9,215 nt of DNA from JAIOHN01 sp038258185 (GCA_038258185.1 JBBSQD010000261.1:1-9215); one strand, 5' to 3'; positions 1 to 6,598 are shown, counted from the first letter of the stretch. Notes: generated by a model from the sequence alone, not told the origin. Numbers and translations: made by a program.

Positions 1-2
1 CG

Positions 3-419
3 ATGGAACTTCAGCAAGCATGGCTGGAGAAGGCCGCTGGTTTTAACGATAATGGTGTGATCCGGCTGGCTATGGAAAATGTGGACGGTGTCACGGTGGG
101 GTGGGTAACCTTACACAGCCGCGATACGAAGAATGGGACGTGGGGTTTTGGTGTCGCGGTTTATCGTGATTACCGGGGACACGGTTATGCGGTTGATGCC
201 GTGCGCATCCTGCTCACATATGGTTTTTGGGAGCAGCGCTATCAGAAATGCAATTCGGTGTGTTTACATACCAATGAAGCCTCTCTTCGGCTGCATGAGA
301 AGTTAGGGTTTACCGAAGAAGGAAAAATCCGGCGCAATTGTTTCTTCGACGGGAAATACCATGATGATGTGTTGTTTGGCATGACTCGTGAGGAGTTCGA
401 TGAACTCATGAAAACGTAA
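3..419 (+). CDS. GNAT N-acetyltransferase, RimJ/RimL type (5' end cut by window)
   Basis: This is the C-terminal part of a GCN5-related N-acetyltransferase, which moves an acetyl group from acetyl-CoA to an amine. The acetyl-CoA pyrophosphate loop is visible as R58-G-H-G-Y-A63 (the Q/R-x-x-G-x-G/A motif A), preceded by the strand F49-G-V-A-V-Y. The RimJ/RimL-style second half follows: N91-E-A-S, then L101-G-F-T-E-E-G, then D117-G-K-Y-H-D-D. The 138 visible residues are shorter than the usual 170-190 of RimJ/RimL proteins, and the N-terminal strand-helix segment is missing. The ATG at 3 is therefore probably internal and the gene starts left of the window. The substrate cannot be told: ribosomal protein N-termini, antibiotics and small amines are all used in this family. 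Family call is firm, specificity unknown. Confidence 0.85.
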   Translation: MELQQAWLEKAAGFNDNGVIRLAMENVDGVTVGWVTLHSRDTKNGTWGFGVAVYRDYRGHGYAVDAVRILLTYGFWEQRYQKCNSVCLHTNEASLRLHEKLGFTEEGKIRRNCFFDGKYHDDVLFGMTREEFDELMKT

Positions 420-420
420 A

Positions 421-475
421 ACCTGCGCAGGTGGCGTATGCCATCTGGCGGCCCTCATTAATGGCCTGATGCCAC
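421..475. other. Palindrome and stem-loop after the GNAT gene
   Basis: One base after the GNAT stop codon lies a perfect 12-bp palindrome, ACCTGCGCAGGT (421-432). It runs into a longer imperfect hairpin: GTGGC (431-435) pairs with GCCAC (471-475), and GCCAT (440-444) pairs with ATGGC (461-465), with a 4/5-nt internal loop and a 16-nt apical loop. There is no T-run, so this is not a standard intrinsic terminator. It could stabilise the 3' end of the GNAT mRNA or slow transcription. Confidence 0.35.
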
Positions 476-497
476 AAGCCGCCGAGGGCGTTACAAT
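469..497 (+). promoter_or_regulatory. Candidate sigma70-type promoter of the small membrane protein
   Basis: ATGCCA (469-474, 4 of 6 to TTGACA) and TACAAT (492-497, 5 of 6 to TATAAT) are 17 nt apart and would start transcription near 504, about 58 nt before the ATG at 562. The -35 box overlaps the right arm of the preceding hairpin. This is a pattern match only; the 142-nt gap suggests the membrane protein has its own promoter. Confidence 0.3.
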
Positions 498-561
498 ACC
501 CTGCGTACCTGTGTTGAAATGTGACAGTGATGTTTCTGTCCAGAAAGCAGAGTGAACACTG

Positions 562-972
562 ATGAATCTGAATACGATATTGCTTCAAACCCATTCCGGC
601 GTGCGCTGGCTGGTGGTGCTGGCGACAGTTATCGCGCTGGTGTGGATGCTGGTCGGCTTGCTTCAGCAGCGCAGTTATGACACGACGGCCAAGCGCATGA
701 TGCTGGTTTTCAGCGGCCTGATTACGCTGCAATGGGTGATCGGGATTGTGCTGTTTCTGGTTTCCGGCGGGTTCGATGTCGGTTACCGCTGGATTCACGC
801 GGGGATTATGACCATCGCGGTGGCGGTTTCGCACATGCATCAGCGCTGGAAAAATGCGCCGGACTCGCTACGTTTCCGTAACAGCCTGCTGATTATCATT
901 CTCGTGCTGGTTCTGGTGGCGATTGGCATTCAGGTCTTGCCGCAGGGTTGGGCGATGACCCGCGCAGGCTAA
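562..972 (+). CDS. Small four-helix membrane protein with conserved-looking histidines
   Basis: A 136-residue integral membrane protein with no signal sequence distinct from its first helix. Four hydrophobic segments are visible: about 15-34, 46-68, 76-92 and 107-126. Charged loops lie between them (Q35-Q-R-S-Y-D and R95-W-K-N-A-P-D-S). Histidines sit at or near helix ends: H11 in H-S-G-V-R-W before helix 1, H79 at the start of helix 3, and H91/H93 at its end. A short N-terminal 'H-S-G-x-R-W' before helix 1 recalls small uncharacterised membrane proteins of Bacteroidetes and Chloroflexi that are sometimes labelled cytochrome b-like. Haem binding here is only a possibility. The ribosome-binding site before ATG 562 is weak. 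The opposite-strand frame at 406-840 is a shadow, since only this frame gives ordered membrane segments. Function unknown. Confidence 0.75.
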   Translation: MNLNTILLQTHSGVRWLVVLATVIALVWMLVGLLQQRSYDTTAKRMMLVFSGLITLQWVIGIVLFLVSGGFDVGYRWIHAGIMTIAVAVSHMHQRWKNAPDSLRFRNSLLIIILVLVLVAIGIQVLPQGWAMTRAG

Positions 973-999
973 GGCGCTGCAAGAGGCTTGCTGAACATG

Positions 1000-1024
1000 A
1001 CTGCCGACTATTTTAGTCGGCGGT
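1000..1024. terminator. Hairpin between convergent genes, probable bidirectional terminator
   Basis: GCCGACTA (1003-1010) and TAGTCGGC (1014-1021) form a perfect 8-bp stem with a TTT loop, extended outward by A-T, C-G and T-G pairs to about 11 bp. It lies between the stop of the plus-strand membrane protein (972) and the stop of the minus-strand orphan gene (1063), where a shared terminator is expected. No T-run follows on either strand, so it may act as a weak or factor-assisted terminator or as an mRNA 3'-end stabiliser. Confidence 0.5.
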
Positions 1025-1062
1025 TGCTTACTGGCGGGGAGAAAAGAACAAAAATATCACAG

Positions 1063-1833
1063 TTAGAATACAGGCGTTTGAAGGTCTTTAGCGAGCTTCT
1101 CTAACGAAAAGCGGTTTTCTATGTCGTAACCATATTCCATAGTCTCATAGATAACCTCATTAGCCCATTTTTCAAACACTAAAATCTCATCCATACTCAG
1201 TATTTGAAAAAAGCTTTTCCAGAGACGGATTGCATAGTTTAGTCTGATCTGAGTGTACAAGAAAACGCCTCCGCTCCGAGTCGCGAGTAAATAATTTTGC
1301 CAATCATCAACACTACTGTTTTGAATCATTCTGGGCAATTCAAACTCCAACATACGAATACTTTTTATTTGCAGCCTCAGTATTTCAACGTGCATGTGGT
1401 GTATTTTCTGGGTGTCAAGCGCAAGTGAGGGATGCATTGTAGAACCCATAGCCCAATCATAGACCATACTGCCCCATGCCCGTTCATTAACCCTGAATCG
1501 GAGTGTTTGCGCATAGATGGTTTGCTGAAGCCAATGACAGATAACTTCTTCGCAACCGATTTCGCGCAATCGTCTAAAGGCATTATCCCAGGCAGACAAA
1601 AATTTTGCCTCATCATAGTAGTTTGCTTCAACAGAAACACCCGGTAGTGATATGCCAATGCTGGGTAGAGCGGTTTCGAGAAATTCGCGACTAATGGTTT
1701 GGATCATGGGATGATAACTGTTTGGAAAATCCAGATCATCAACCAAAGAACTAAACACATCCAGACTTAACAGAATGAAAAAGCTAACACATTTCAATTT
1801 GTCATATTCTTGAAGATCGCAACCATCGTTCAT
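1063..1833 (-). CDS. Unrecognised 256-residue protein, AT-rich, behind the M3 peptidase
   Basis: I do not recognise this family. The protein looks cytosolic and largely helical, rich in aromatic and long-chain residues, with no signal peptide, no Cys/His metal cluster and no nucleotide-binding loop. Its ATG (1833) is 9 nt after the stop of the M3 peptidase on the same strand, so the two are probably co-transcribed and perhaps translationally coupled. The only Shine-Dalgarno-like bases (AGG) touch the ATG directly, so the start could instead be a later Met, for example M43. Base composition differs sharply: 60-base lines counted inside it give about 35-40% G+C against about 67% in one counted line of the peptidase. 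That points to recent acquisition or a fast-evolving orphan. It could be a immunity- or effector-type accessory protein, but nothing seen in the sequence decides this. Confidence 0.7.
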   Translation of the reverse strand: MNDGCDLQEYDKLKCVSFFILLSLDVFSSLVDDLDFPNSYHPMIQTISREFLETALPSIGISLPGVSVEANYYDEAKFLSAWDNAFRRLREIGCEEVICHWLQQTIYAQTLRFRVNERAWGSMVYDWAMGSTMHPSLALDTQKIHHMHVEILRLQIKSIRMLEFELPRMIQNSSVDDWQNYLLATRSGGVFLYTQIRLNYAIRLWKSFFQILSMDEILVFEKWANEVIYETMEYGYDIENRFSLEKLAKDLQTPVF

Positions 1834-1842
1834 CCTGTTCTT

Positions 1843-3540
1843 TTAAATCAACCTCACCATTTCCGCTTCGATAAAATCCGCGGCGGTTTGTAAGGTCGGC
1901 GCATCAAACGCCAGTTTCGCTCCGGCAGCGGCGTATAAATCGGGCAAAGTCGCGGTGCCACCCAGCGACAGCGCATGGAGATAATCGGCCACGGCCTGCG
2001 CCCGATCCTGCCATGACCGCTGCCAGATCTGCACCGCGGCCAACTGCGCCAGCCCATAATCGACATAATAAAACGGCACCTGATGGATATGCAGTTTCAT
2101 GCGCCAGCCGTCTGCGAGAATGTTGTCCAGACCTGACCAATCCACGCCGCGCATAAACCGCCCCCACAAGCTGCGCCACTGAGCATCACAGGCGGCGGGA
2201 TCAGTCGCGTCGGCATGGTGGGTATACACCCAATGCTGGAAGGCATCGACCACCGCCATATATGGCCAGAAACACACCAGCGTTTCCAGATGTTGCAGGC
2301 GGGCGCGGGTGGCATCCGCTTCGCTGTAGAATCCCGCTTCGGCCAGATAAGGTGCGCCGAGCAGTTCCAGCGTGTTCGAGGCGACTTCGTGAAATTCCGT
2401 TCCGATCTCCAACTGTTGATGCCAGGGCCAGTGCGCACACTGGAACACGTGGAAAGCGTGACCGCATTCGTGCAGCAGCGTCATCAAATCTTCGTGAGTG
2501 CCGACCACATTCATAAACACAAACGGCTGCTTCTGTACAAAAAATCCAGCACAGTACGCGCTGGGCATCTTGCCTTTGCGATTGTCGAGGTCGAGCATAT
2601 TTCCGTGACGCATGGCTGCGAAATATTTCCCCAGGCGCGGATCAATCTGCTCGAAAATGTGCGCGACTCTGGATTGCAATTCAGCGCTGGTGGTAAAGGG
2701 TTGGAGCGCTGGCCTGCCCAGCGGATCAACTTCGGTATCCCAGGGGCGCAGCGCATCCAGGTTCATTTGCTGACGTTTACGCGCATAGATGCGTTCGGCC
2801 AGCGGGACGATGACCTGCTCAATCGCATCGTGAAAACGCAGGCAATCGTCGGGTGTGTAATCCAGCCGCAGCAATTGCCGCCAGCGGTAATCGCGATAAT
2901 TGCTGAAACCGGCATTCGTCGCCAGTTGACCGCGCACCGCCATAAACTGCTGCCACAGCGCATCAATCGCGGTGCGGTCTGCGGCCTGTCGGTCAGCAGT
3001 TAAGCGCCAGGCTTTTTCGCGCAGGGTGCGGTCTGGATGTAATTGCTGCGGATATAACTCGACCAGTGTTTGCTCGCGTCCGTCCCAGTCGACAGTTTGC
3101 AGACTTTTGATACGGTCATAGTCTGCCGAAAGCACCTGTTCGCGGTTGAGCAGCGGCAGATTTTCCGCGCGGAATAAGTCGGCTTCCGTGCGCAGGTTGC
3201 GCAGCGGCACGGCAAAATGTGCAGGTTGCAGACCGCTATCCAGCAGTTTTTGTCTGAGCGGTTGGTCGGCAGCTTTGGCCGGGGTTTGTAAATCTTCGAG
3301 GAAAGCGTTAAAGCGCTGTTCGGCGGCTGTGTCGGTGGTGTCGAGAGTCGTATCCACCCACAAGCGCCAGTACGATTCGTCGAACAGTTTGCCTAAACGC
3401 GCCCAATCTGACAGCCATGAATCGAGCGTGTCTGGCTGGAGGTCACGCGTTTGCAAGTCGTGATAATACGGTTCCAGCCGTGACCAGTCCCATGTCAGCA
3501 GGTCATAGGCATTGGTGGGCAGTACGGCAAAATCGAGCAT
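1843..3540 (-). CDS. M3 family zinc oligoendopeptidase (PepF-like)
   Basis: A cytosolic thermolysin-fold metallopeptidase that cuts short peptides, of the oligoendopeptidase F / M3B kind. In the 565-residue form the zinc motif is H357-E-C-G-H361, with E358 the catalytic base. The third zinc ligand is E385 in F-H-E-V-A-S, 28 residues after the first His, matching thimet oligopeptidase spacing. The substrate-binding His/Tyr stretch follows as H484-I-H ... F490-Y-Y-V-D-Y495. Length fits the roughly 560-residue M3 oligoendopeptidase subgroup and there is no signal peptide. I chose ATG 3540, which has AGG 9 nt upstream; a TTG at 3549 would add three residues. It follows the SH3-repeat gene after 56 nt containing a hairpin and precedes the orphan gene by 9 nt. 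Intracellular peptide turnover is the likely role. All catalytic residues are present. Confidence 0.93.
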   Translation of the reverse strand: MLDFAVLPTNAYDLLTWDWSRLEPYYHDLQTRDLQPDTLDSWLSDWARLGKLFDESYWRLWVDTTLDTTDTAAEQRFNAFLEDLQTPAKAADQPLRQKLLDSGLQPAHFAVPLRNLRTEADLFRAENLPLLNREQVLSADYDRIKSLQTVDWDGREQTLVELYPQQLHPDRTLREKAWRLTADRQAADRTAIDALWQQFMAVRGQLATNAGFSNYRDYRWRQLLRLDYTPDDCLRFHDAIEQVIVPLAERIYARKRQQMNLDALRPWDTEVDPLGRPALQPFTTSAELQSRVAHIFEQIDPRLGKYFAAMRHGNMLDLDNRKGKMPSAYCAGFFVQKQPFVFMNVVGTHEDLMTLLHECGHAFHVFQCAHWPWHQQLEIGTEFHEVASNTLELLGAPYLAEAGFYSEADATRARLQHLETLVCFWPYMAVVDAFQHWVYTHHADATDPAACDAQWRSLWGRFMRGVDWSGLDNILADGWRMKLHIHQVPFYYVDYGLAQLAAVQIWQRSWQDRAQAVADYLHALSLGGTATLPDLYAAAGAKLAFDAPTLQTAADFIEAEMVRLI

Positions 3541-3557
3541 CAAGGGCAACCTGAAAT

Positions 3558-3579
3558 GGGGCGATCAGAAAATCGCCCC
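3558..3579 (-). terminator. Hairpin between the SH3-repeat gene and the M3 peptidase
   Basis: GGGGCGAT (3558-3565) and ATCGCCCC (3572-3579) make a perfect 8-bp GC-rich stem with a 6-nt loop. Read on the minus strand it follows the SH3-gene stop (3597) by 17 nt and is trailed only by ATTTC, a weak U-tract. It ends about 18 nt before the peptidase ATG, next to the AGG ribosome-binding site. It may terminate most SH3-gene transcripts, or act as a processing or attenuation element in a shared mRNA. Confidence 0.5.
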
Positions 3580-3596
3580 GCTGATTACTGAACGAC

Positions 3597-4529
3597 TTAA
3601 TAACGGACTTGCAGCCGGAAACGGCGTATCCAGTAATTGCCTGCGCCACCTTCCGCCAGCCAGCCGACTATATCGGGCCGGGTGGTGATTTCGATTTTCC
3701 ACCAGTTATAGCCATCGGCGCACACGGGGCCTTCGAGTATGGTGAAGGCCACGCCATCAATCAGCGTGACGACCAGATCACCGTCTAAAGTCGGCTGTGA
3801 GCGCAAATTGCGCGGTTCATTGCCGGTGCGATAATTAACATAGGCGCGCACTCCCGCCCCCAGACCACGCAGCGGCGGCGCACACACTTCGGCAAAGGGC
3901 ACCGGTTCTTCCAGCCAGGGGACATCATTAGCGAAACCCTCGGCCACCCAACCACGTACGTTAATATTGCTGGTGGGGTTCACTGGCGCGATCACTTCCC
4001 ACCAGTTATAGCCGTTCGCGCAGATCGGCCCGCCGACAATCGACAGACTCGTATTTGCCAGCGCAACGGTCAGCACGCGACCGCTCAAACCGGCATCGGC
4101 ACGGACACGCAGTCCGCCGCTGACCACCGGCACTGTCTGACCAATCATCAGATTGATGGGGTCAGCGCAGATGGTCGCCGGGTCAGGCGGCACCGGGAAA
4201 ATCAGATAGCGTCCGGTGGGGCTTTCCTTTTCGGCAATCCAGCCGGGGTTAAAATTGACCGGGCCGCGCACCCGCCACCAGTTGAGTCCGTCGGCACAGA
4301 TAGGGCCTTCGGTCACACGGAAGGTGATGCTGCTGTCCAGGTATTCGACCACGCCACCGGAAAGTGTGGGCAGGTTGCGAATGTTAATACCGGGGCGCGT
4401 GTTCAGCAGCGCACCGGGGGCCAGTTCCAGCGGCACACCGCAGCCGATATCCTGCGCCTGTGCTGGAATAACCGTTATCAATAAACTCAATACAATCCAT
4501 AAAAATGCAATGGGATAGCGTTTCAGCAT
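3597..4529 (-). CDS. Secreted protein with three Cys-paired SH3-like (SH3b) repeats
   Basis: A 310-residue exported protein. The signal peptide is M1-L-K-R then a hydrophobic core to about 20, with an A23-Q-A25 cleavage site. ATG 4529 is preferred because GAGAGGTGG precedes it by 3 nt and the signal peptide then starts correctly; the 63-nt upstream extension in the same frame lacks this logic. Three repeats cover about 30-102, 121-199 and 216-294. Each ends in a variant of G-P-(I/V)-C-A-(D/N)-G-x-N-W-W, then a G-W-x-A-E strand. Each repeat carries two cysteines 48, 49 and 54 residues apart (C30/C78, C121/C170, C216/C270), suggesting one disulphide per repeat. SH3b domains commonly bind peptidoglycan or cell-surface polymers, but no catalytic domain is attached. 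Tandem proteins of this style are typical of Anaerolineae-type Chloroflexota. Likely an extracytoplasmic binding or structural protein. Confidence 0.85.
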   Translation of the reverse strand: MLKRYPIAFLWIVLSLLITVIPAQAQDIGCGVPLELAPGALLNTRPGINIRNLPTLSGGVVEYLDSSITFRVTEGPICADGLNWWRVRGPVNFNPGWIAEKESPTGRYLIFPVPPDPATICADPINLMIGQTVPVVSGGLRVRADAGLSGRVLTVALANTSLSIVGGPICANGYNWWEVIAPVNPTSNINVRGWVAEGFANDVPWLEEPVPFAEVCAPPLRGLGAGVRAYVNYRTGNEPRNLRSQPTLDGDLVVTLIDGVAFTILEGPVCADGYNWWKIEITTRPDIVGWLAEGGAGNYWIRRFRLQVRY

Positions 4530-4554
4530 AATCCACCTCTCGATGTCCACGTGT

Positions 4555-4560
4555 ATTGTA
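4555..4560 (-). promoter_or_regulatory. Possible -10 box of the SH3-repeat gene
   Basis: TACAAT on the minus strand lies 25 nt upstream of ATG 4529. The 17-nt-spaced -35 position (4578-4583, TTTCTC) matches the consensus poorly. The 74-nt gap after mazF has no terminator, so read-through from the mazEF promoter is the alternative. Confidence 0.25.
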
Positions 4561-4603
4561 ACCCAGCCCACGTAATCGAGAAAATGGGTCATCAGGGGGA
4601 AAG

Positions 4604-4936
4604 TCAGCGCAGCAGCGTATTGAGCTTTTGTAAAACCTCATCTGTGACATGAGTCGGTAAGGTGACTATAAAAGCGACCTGACGCGCCTGCCAGTCCAGG
4701 CTCTTGACCTGATCGGCCAGGATAACCCCCGTCACATTCTGATTTTGCGGAATGCCCACTTCAAACGGGTAACCCTTAACCTGACTGGTAATCGGACAGC
4801 AGATCATCAATCCCACTTTTTGATTATAGGCTACTGGCGATAGCACTAAAGCTGGACGGCGACCGGCTTGCTCATGCCCTCCCTGTGGGGTAAAGGTCAG
4901 CCAGACGGCATCGCCACGTTCAGGAATATACGCCAT
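4604..4936 (-). CDS. mazF: MazF family mRNA interferase toxin
   Basis: A 110-residue PemK/MazF-fold endoribonuclease that cleaves mRNA at short sequence motifs and stops growth when not held by MazE. It aligns well by eye with E. coli MazF: the strand R7-G-D-A-V-W, the block G20-H-E-Q-A-G-R-R-P, then L32-S-P-V-A-Y-N, P48-I-T-S-Q-V-K-G-Y-P-F-E-V and A74-D-Q-V-K-S. R27 and T50 occupy the positions of E. coli catalytic R29 and T52, so the toxin looks active. Its ATG shares one base with the mazE stop (TAATG), the usual coupling that makes antitoxin first. Full length, no frameshift. The cleavage motif cannot be predicted from sequence alone. Confidence 0.95.
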   Translation of the reverse strand: MAYIPERGDAVWLTFTPQGGHEQAGRRPALVLSPVAYNQKVGLMICCPITSQVKGYPFEVGIPQNQNVTGVILADQVKSLDWQARQVAFIVTLPTHVTDEVLQKLNTLLR

Positions 4937-5178
4937 TACCAGACCTCGTTGCCTATTGCAGCGCTGCTGTCGACCTCATCATGGCGGTTGGCATCGGTGA
5001 TTTTAGCCAGCAGATCATCGAGAGAGTAGGTTGCTGGTTGCACAGGGGTAAGCAGCAGTTGCCCCTCGTGAATGGTCAGCTCAATCACGGTTTCAGCAGC
5101 CAAACCCACTTCATCGGCAAATGACTTGGGTATGCGTACGGCCAGACTATTGCCCCATTTTTGAATCTGAGCTTTCAT
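4936..5178 (-). CDS. mazE: MazE family antitoxin (AbrB-type DNA-binding)
   Basis: An 80-residue antitoxin. Residues 1-47 are the swapped-hairpin AbrB/MazE DNA-binding domain, with the signature K7-W-G-N-S-L-A-V-R-I-P-K and a following V-G-L-x-x-E-T-V-I-E-L strand. Residues 51-80 are the acidic C-terminal tail that wraps MazF, ending in E-V-W much as E. coli MazE ends in E-A-W. A good Shine-Dalgarno (GGAGA, 5187-5183) lies 4 nt before ATG 5178. The promoter and a tandem palindrome lie immediately upstream, consistent with autorepression by the MazE-MazF complex. It acts by binding MazF and its own operator. Confidence 0.95.
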   Translation of the reverse strand: MKAQIQKWGNSLAVRIPKSFADEVGLAAETVIELTIHEGQLLLTPVQPATYSLDDLLAKITDANRHDEVDSSAAIGNEVW

Positions 5179-5189
5179 AACATCTCCGC

Positions 5190-5210
5190 TGTATCTACAA
5201 TGTATCTACA
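5190..5210. promoter_or_regulatory. Tandem palindromic operator of mazEF
   Basis: TGTATCTACA occurs twice exactly (5190-5199 and 5201-5210) with one base between, an 11-bp period or about one helical turn. Each unit is itself a palindrome, TGTA-N2-TACA. The pair fills the space between the -10 box and the mazE ribosome-binding site, so bound protein would block initiation. Two adjacent sites on one DNA face fit cooperative binding by MazE dimers or MazE-MazF complexes. Confidence 0.6.
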
Positions 5211-5236
5211 GTATAGCAACAAATGGGTGTCTGCAA
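5210..5236 (-). promoter_or_regulatory. mazEF promoter
   Basis: On the minus strand TTGCAG (5236-5231, 4 of 6) and TATACT (5215-5210, 5 of 6) lie 15 nt apart; shifting the -35 by one base gives 16. The spacing is short, as in some tightly regulated TA promoters. The predicted start falls inside the tandem palindrome. Confidence 0.45.
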
Positions 5237-5256
5237 CATCTCAGCAACTCTAATGC

Positions 5257-5289
5257 ACATATCACACTGGGCAGCGGATATGTTATAGT
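5257..5289 (+). promoter_or_regulatory. Promoter of the methyltransferase homologue, with inverted repeat
   Basis: TATAGT (5284-5289) is preceded by TG one base upstream, an extended -10, and by ATCACA (5261-5266, 4 of 6) at 17 nt. An inverted repeat, ACATATC (5257-5263) and GATATGT (5277-5283), brackets the space between the two boxes and could be an operator. The start site would be near 5296, about 60 nt before the GTG. Confidence 0.45.
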
Positions 5290-5356
5290 TAAGGACGTTT
5301 ACTGACGGGTCGTTCCGCAGTTTCCCCATGCCGTTTTTGAAAAATCAGGAGTCACC

Positions 5357-6598
5357 GTGACAGAAGAATCATTTGAATTAGAACTGATCGCTATGGCGCA
5401 CGGTGGCAGCGCACTGGGACGGCATGAGAAAAAAACCATTTTCGTGCCCTACACCATCCCCGGTGAACGCATCGTAGCGCAGATTACCGAAGATCGCGGA
5501 CGCATCGCTTTTGCGGAAGGCACCCGTTTGATTGACGCATCGACGGATCGGGTATTTCCGGTCTGCAAGCACTTCGGCCCCGGCAAATGCAGCCGGTGTC
5601 AGTGGCAACACATTGATTATGCCGCGCAACTGCTGATCAAACAGGATGTGCTGTCTGACCAGTTATCACGCATCGGCGGTTTTGAGGATGTTGATGTTCA
5701 GCCGGTGATCCCCAGCCCGCAGGAATGGGGCTACAACTATCACATGACGATGAATGCCGGAGAAAATGGTGTCCCCGGTTTTCTCAGTACAGATGGTGAG
5801 CGCATTCTGGTGATTGATGAGTGTCATATTCTGCACCCGGAATTGTTCGCGCTGTACGAAGCGCTGGATTTACAGTTTGATGGCCTGCGCCGTTTGAAGC
5901 TCCAGATGGGCAGTGATGGTCACCCTATGCTGATTCTGACCATGAGTGACGACAATGCGCCGGAACTCGAAACCGATATGCCGACCAGTGTGAACATGAT
6001 GCTGTCGGACAATGAACCGATTAATCTGATTGGCGAATCGCACTCGCGGTTTGAAGTTAACGAGCGGATGCTGCGCGTGACGGCTGGCAGTGAATTCCGC
6101 GCCAATATCTCGCAACTAGCGAATCTGGCTGATGTGGTGGTCGATGCGCTGGATCTGGTCGGCGGGGAAGCCGTGCTGGATCTGTATGGCGGCGTGGGCC
6201 TGTTCAGCGCGTTTATCGCGCAAAAAGCCGGATTAGTCACGCTGGTGGAAAGTTTCCCTCCGGCAGCCACCGATGCCGAAGACAATCTCAGCGAATTTGA
6301 ACATGTCGGCATTATCGAAGGCACGGTTGAGGATGTCCTGCTGGAACTTGAAGACAGCTACGACGCGGCGGTGCTTGATCCACCGGCTGAAGGGCTGAGT
6401 ACCACGGTGGTCGATCAGCTTGGCGAATTGCAGATTCCGCGGCTGGTGTATGTCAGCAGTGACCCGGCTACATTGTCACGGGATATGAAGCGCCTCGTCG
6501 GACACGGCTATCGACTGCTATCGGTTCAACCGATTGATCTCGCGCCGCAGACTTACTATATTGATGCCATCGCTGTGCTGGAATTTCCGCCCGCCTGA
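5357..6598 (+). CDS. TrmA/RlmD-family RNA methyltransferase homologue with altered active site
   Basis: The family uses SAM to make 5-methyluridine in tRNA or rRNA. GTG start is supported by AGGAG 5 nt upstream. Residues 1-60 look like a TRAM RNA-binding domain. Four cysteines fit the family's 4Fe-4S site: C70, C78, C81 and C156, although C-x7-C is longer than the common C-x5/6-C. The Rossmann domain has motif I D275-L-Y-G-G-V-G-L-F and motif IV D341-P-P-A-E-G. Three catalytic elements differ from the family. The nucleophile in Y-V-S-C is S368 (Y-V-S-S). The general base in H-x-E is D403, with Y401 for His. The F-F-Q-x-N loop reads F247-R-A-N, losing the base-contacting Gln. The 413 residues are near full length with no frameshift. 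Either a lineage variant or a binding protein without m5U activity. It precedes the antiporter by 49 nt. Confidence 0.85.
   Translation: MTEESFELELIAMAHGGSALGRHEKKTIFVPYTIPGERIVAQITEDRGRIAFAEGTRLIDASTDRVFPVCKHFGPGKCSRCQWQHIDYAAQLLIKQDVLSDQLSRIGGFEDVDVQPVIPSPQEWGYNYHMTMNAGENGVPGFLSTDGERILVIDECHILHPELFALYEALDLQFDGLRRLKLQMGSDGHPMLILTMSDDNAPELETDMPTSVNMMLSDNEPINLIGESHSRFEVNERMLRVTAGSEFRANISQLANLADVVVDALDLVGGEAVLDLYGGVGLFSAFIAQKAGLVTLVESFPPAATDAEDNLSEFEHVGIIEGTVEDVLLELEDSYDAAVLDPPAEGLSTTVVDQLGELQIPRLVYVSSDPATLSRDMKRLVGHGYRLLSVQPIDLAPQTYYIDAIAVLEFPPA

Noticed and set aside
406..840. Minus-strand 144-residue open frame
   Set aside because: Low-complexity, His/Gln-rich translation antisense to the membrane protein; this is the usual shadow of hydrophobic codons.
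2215..3003. Plus-strand 262-residue open frame
   Set aside because: Lies wholly antisense to the M3 peptidase, whose zinc site and substrate motifs are intact; the frame shows no domain order and has no ribosome-binding site.
4530..4592. N-terminal extension of the SH3-repeat protein to 4592
   Set aside because: It would bury the signal peptide 21 residues inside and lacks a ribosome-binding site, whereas ATG 4529 has GAGAGGTGG directly upstream.
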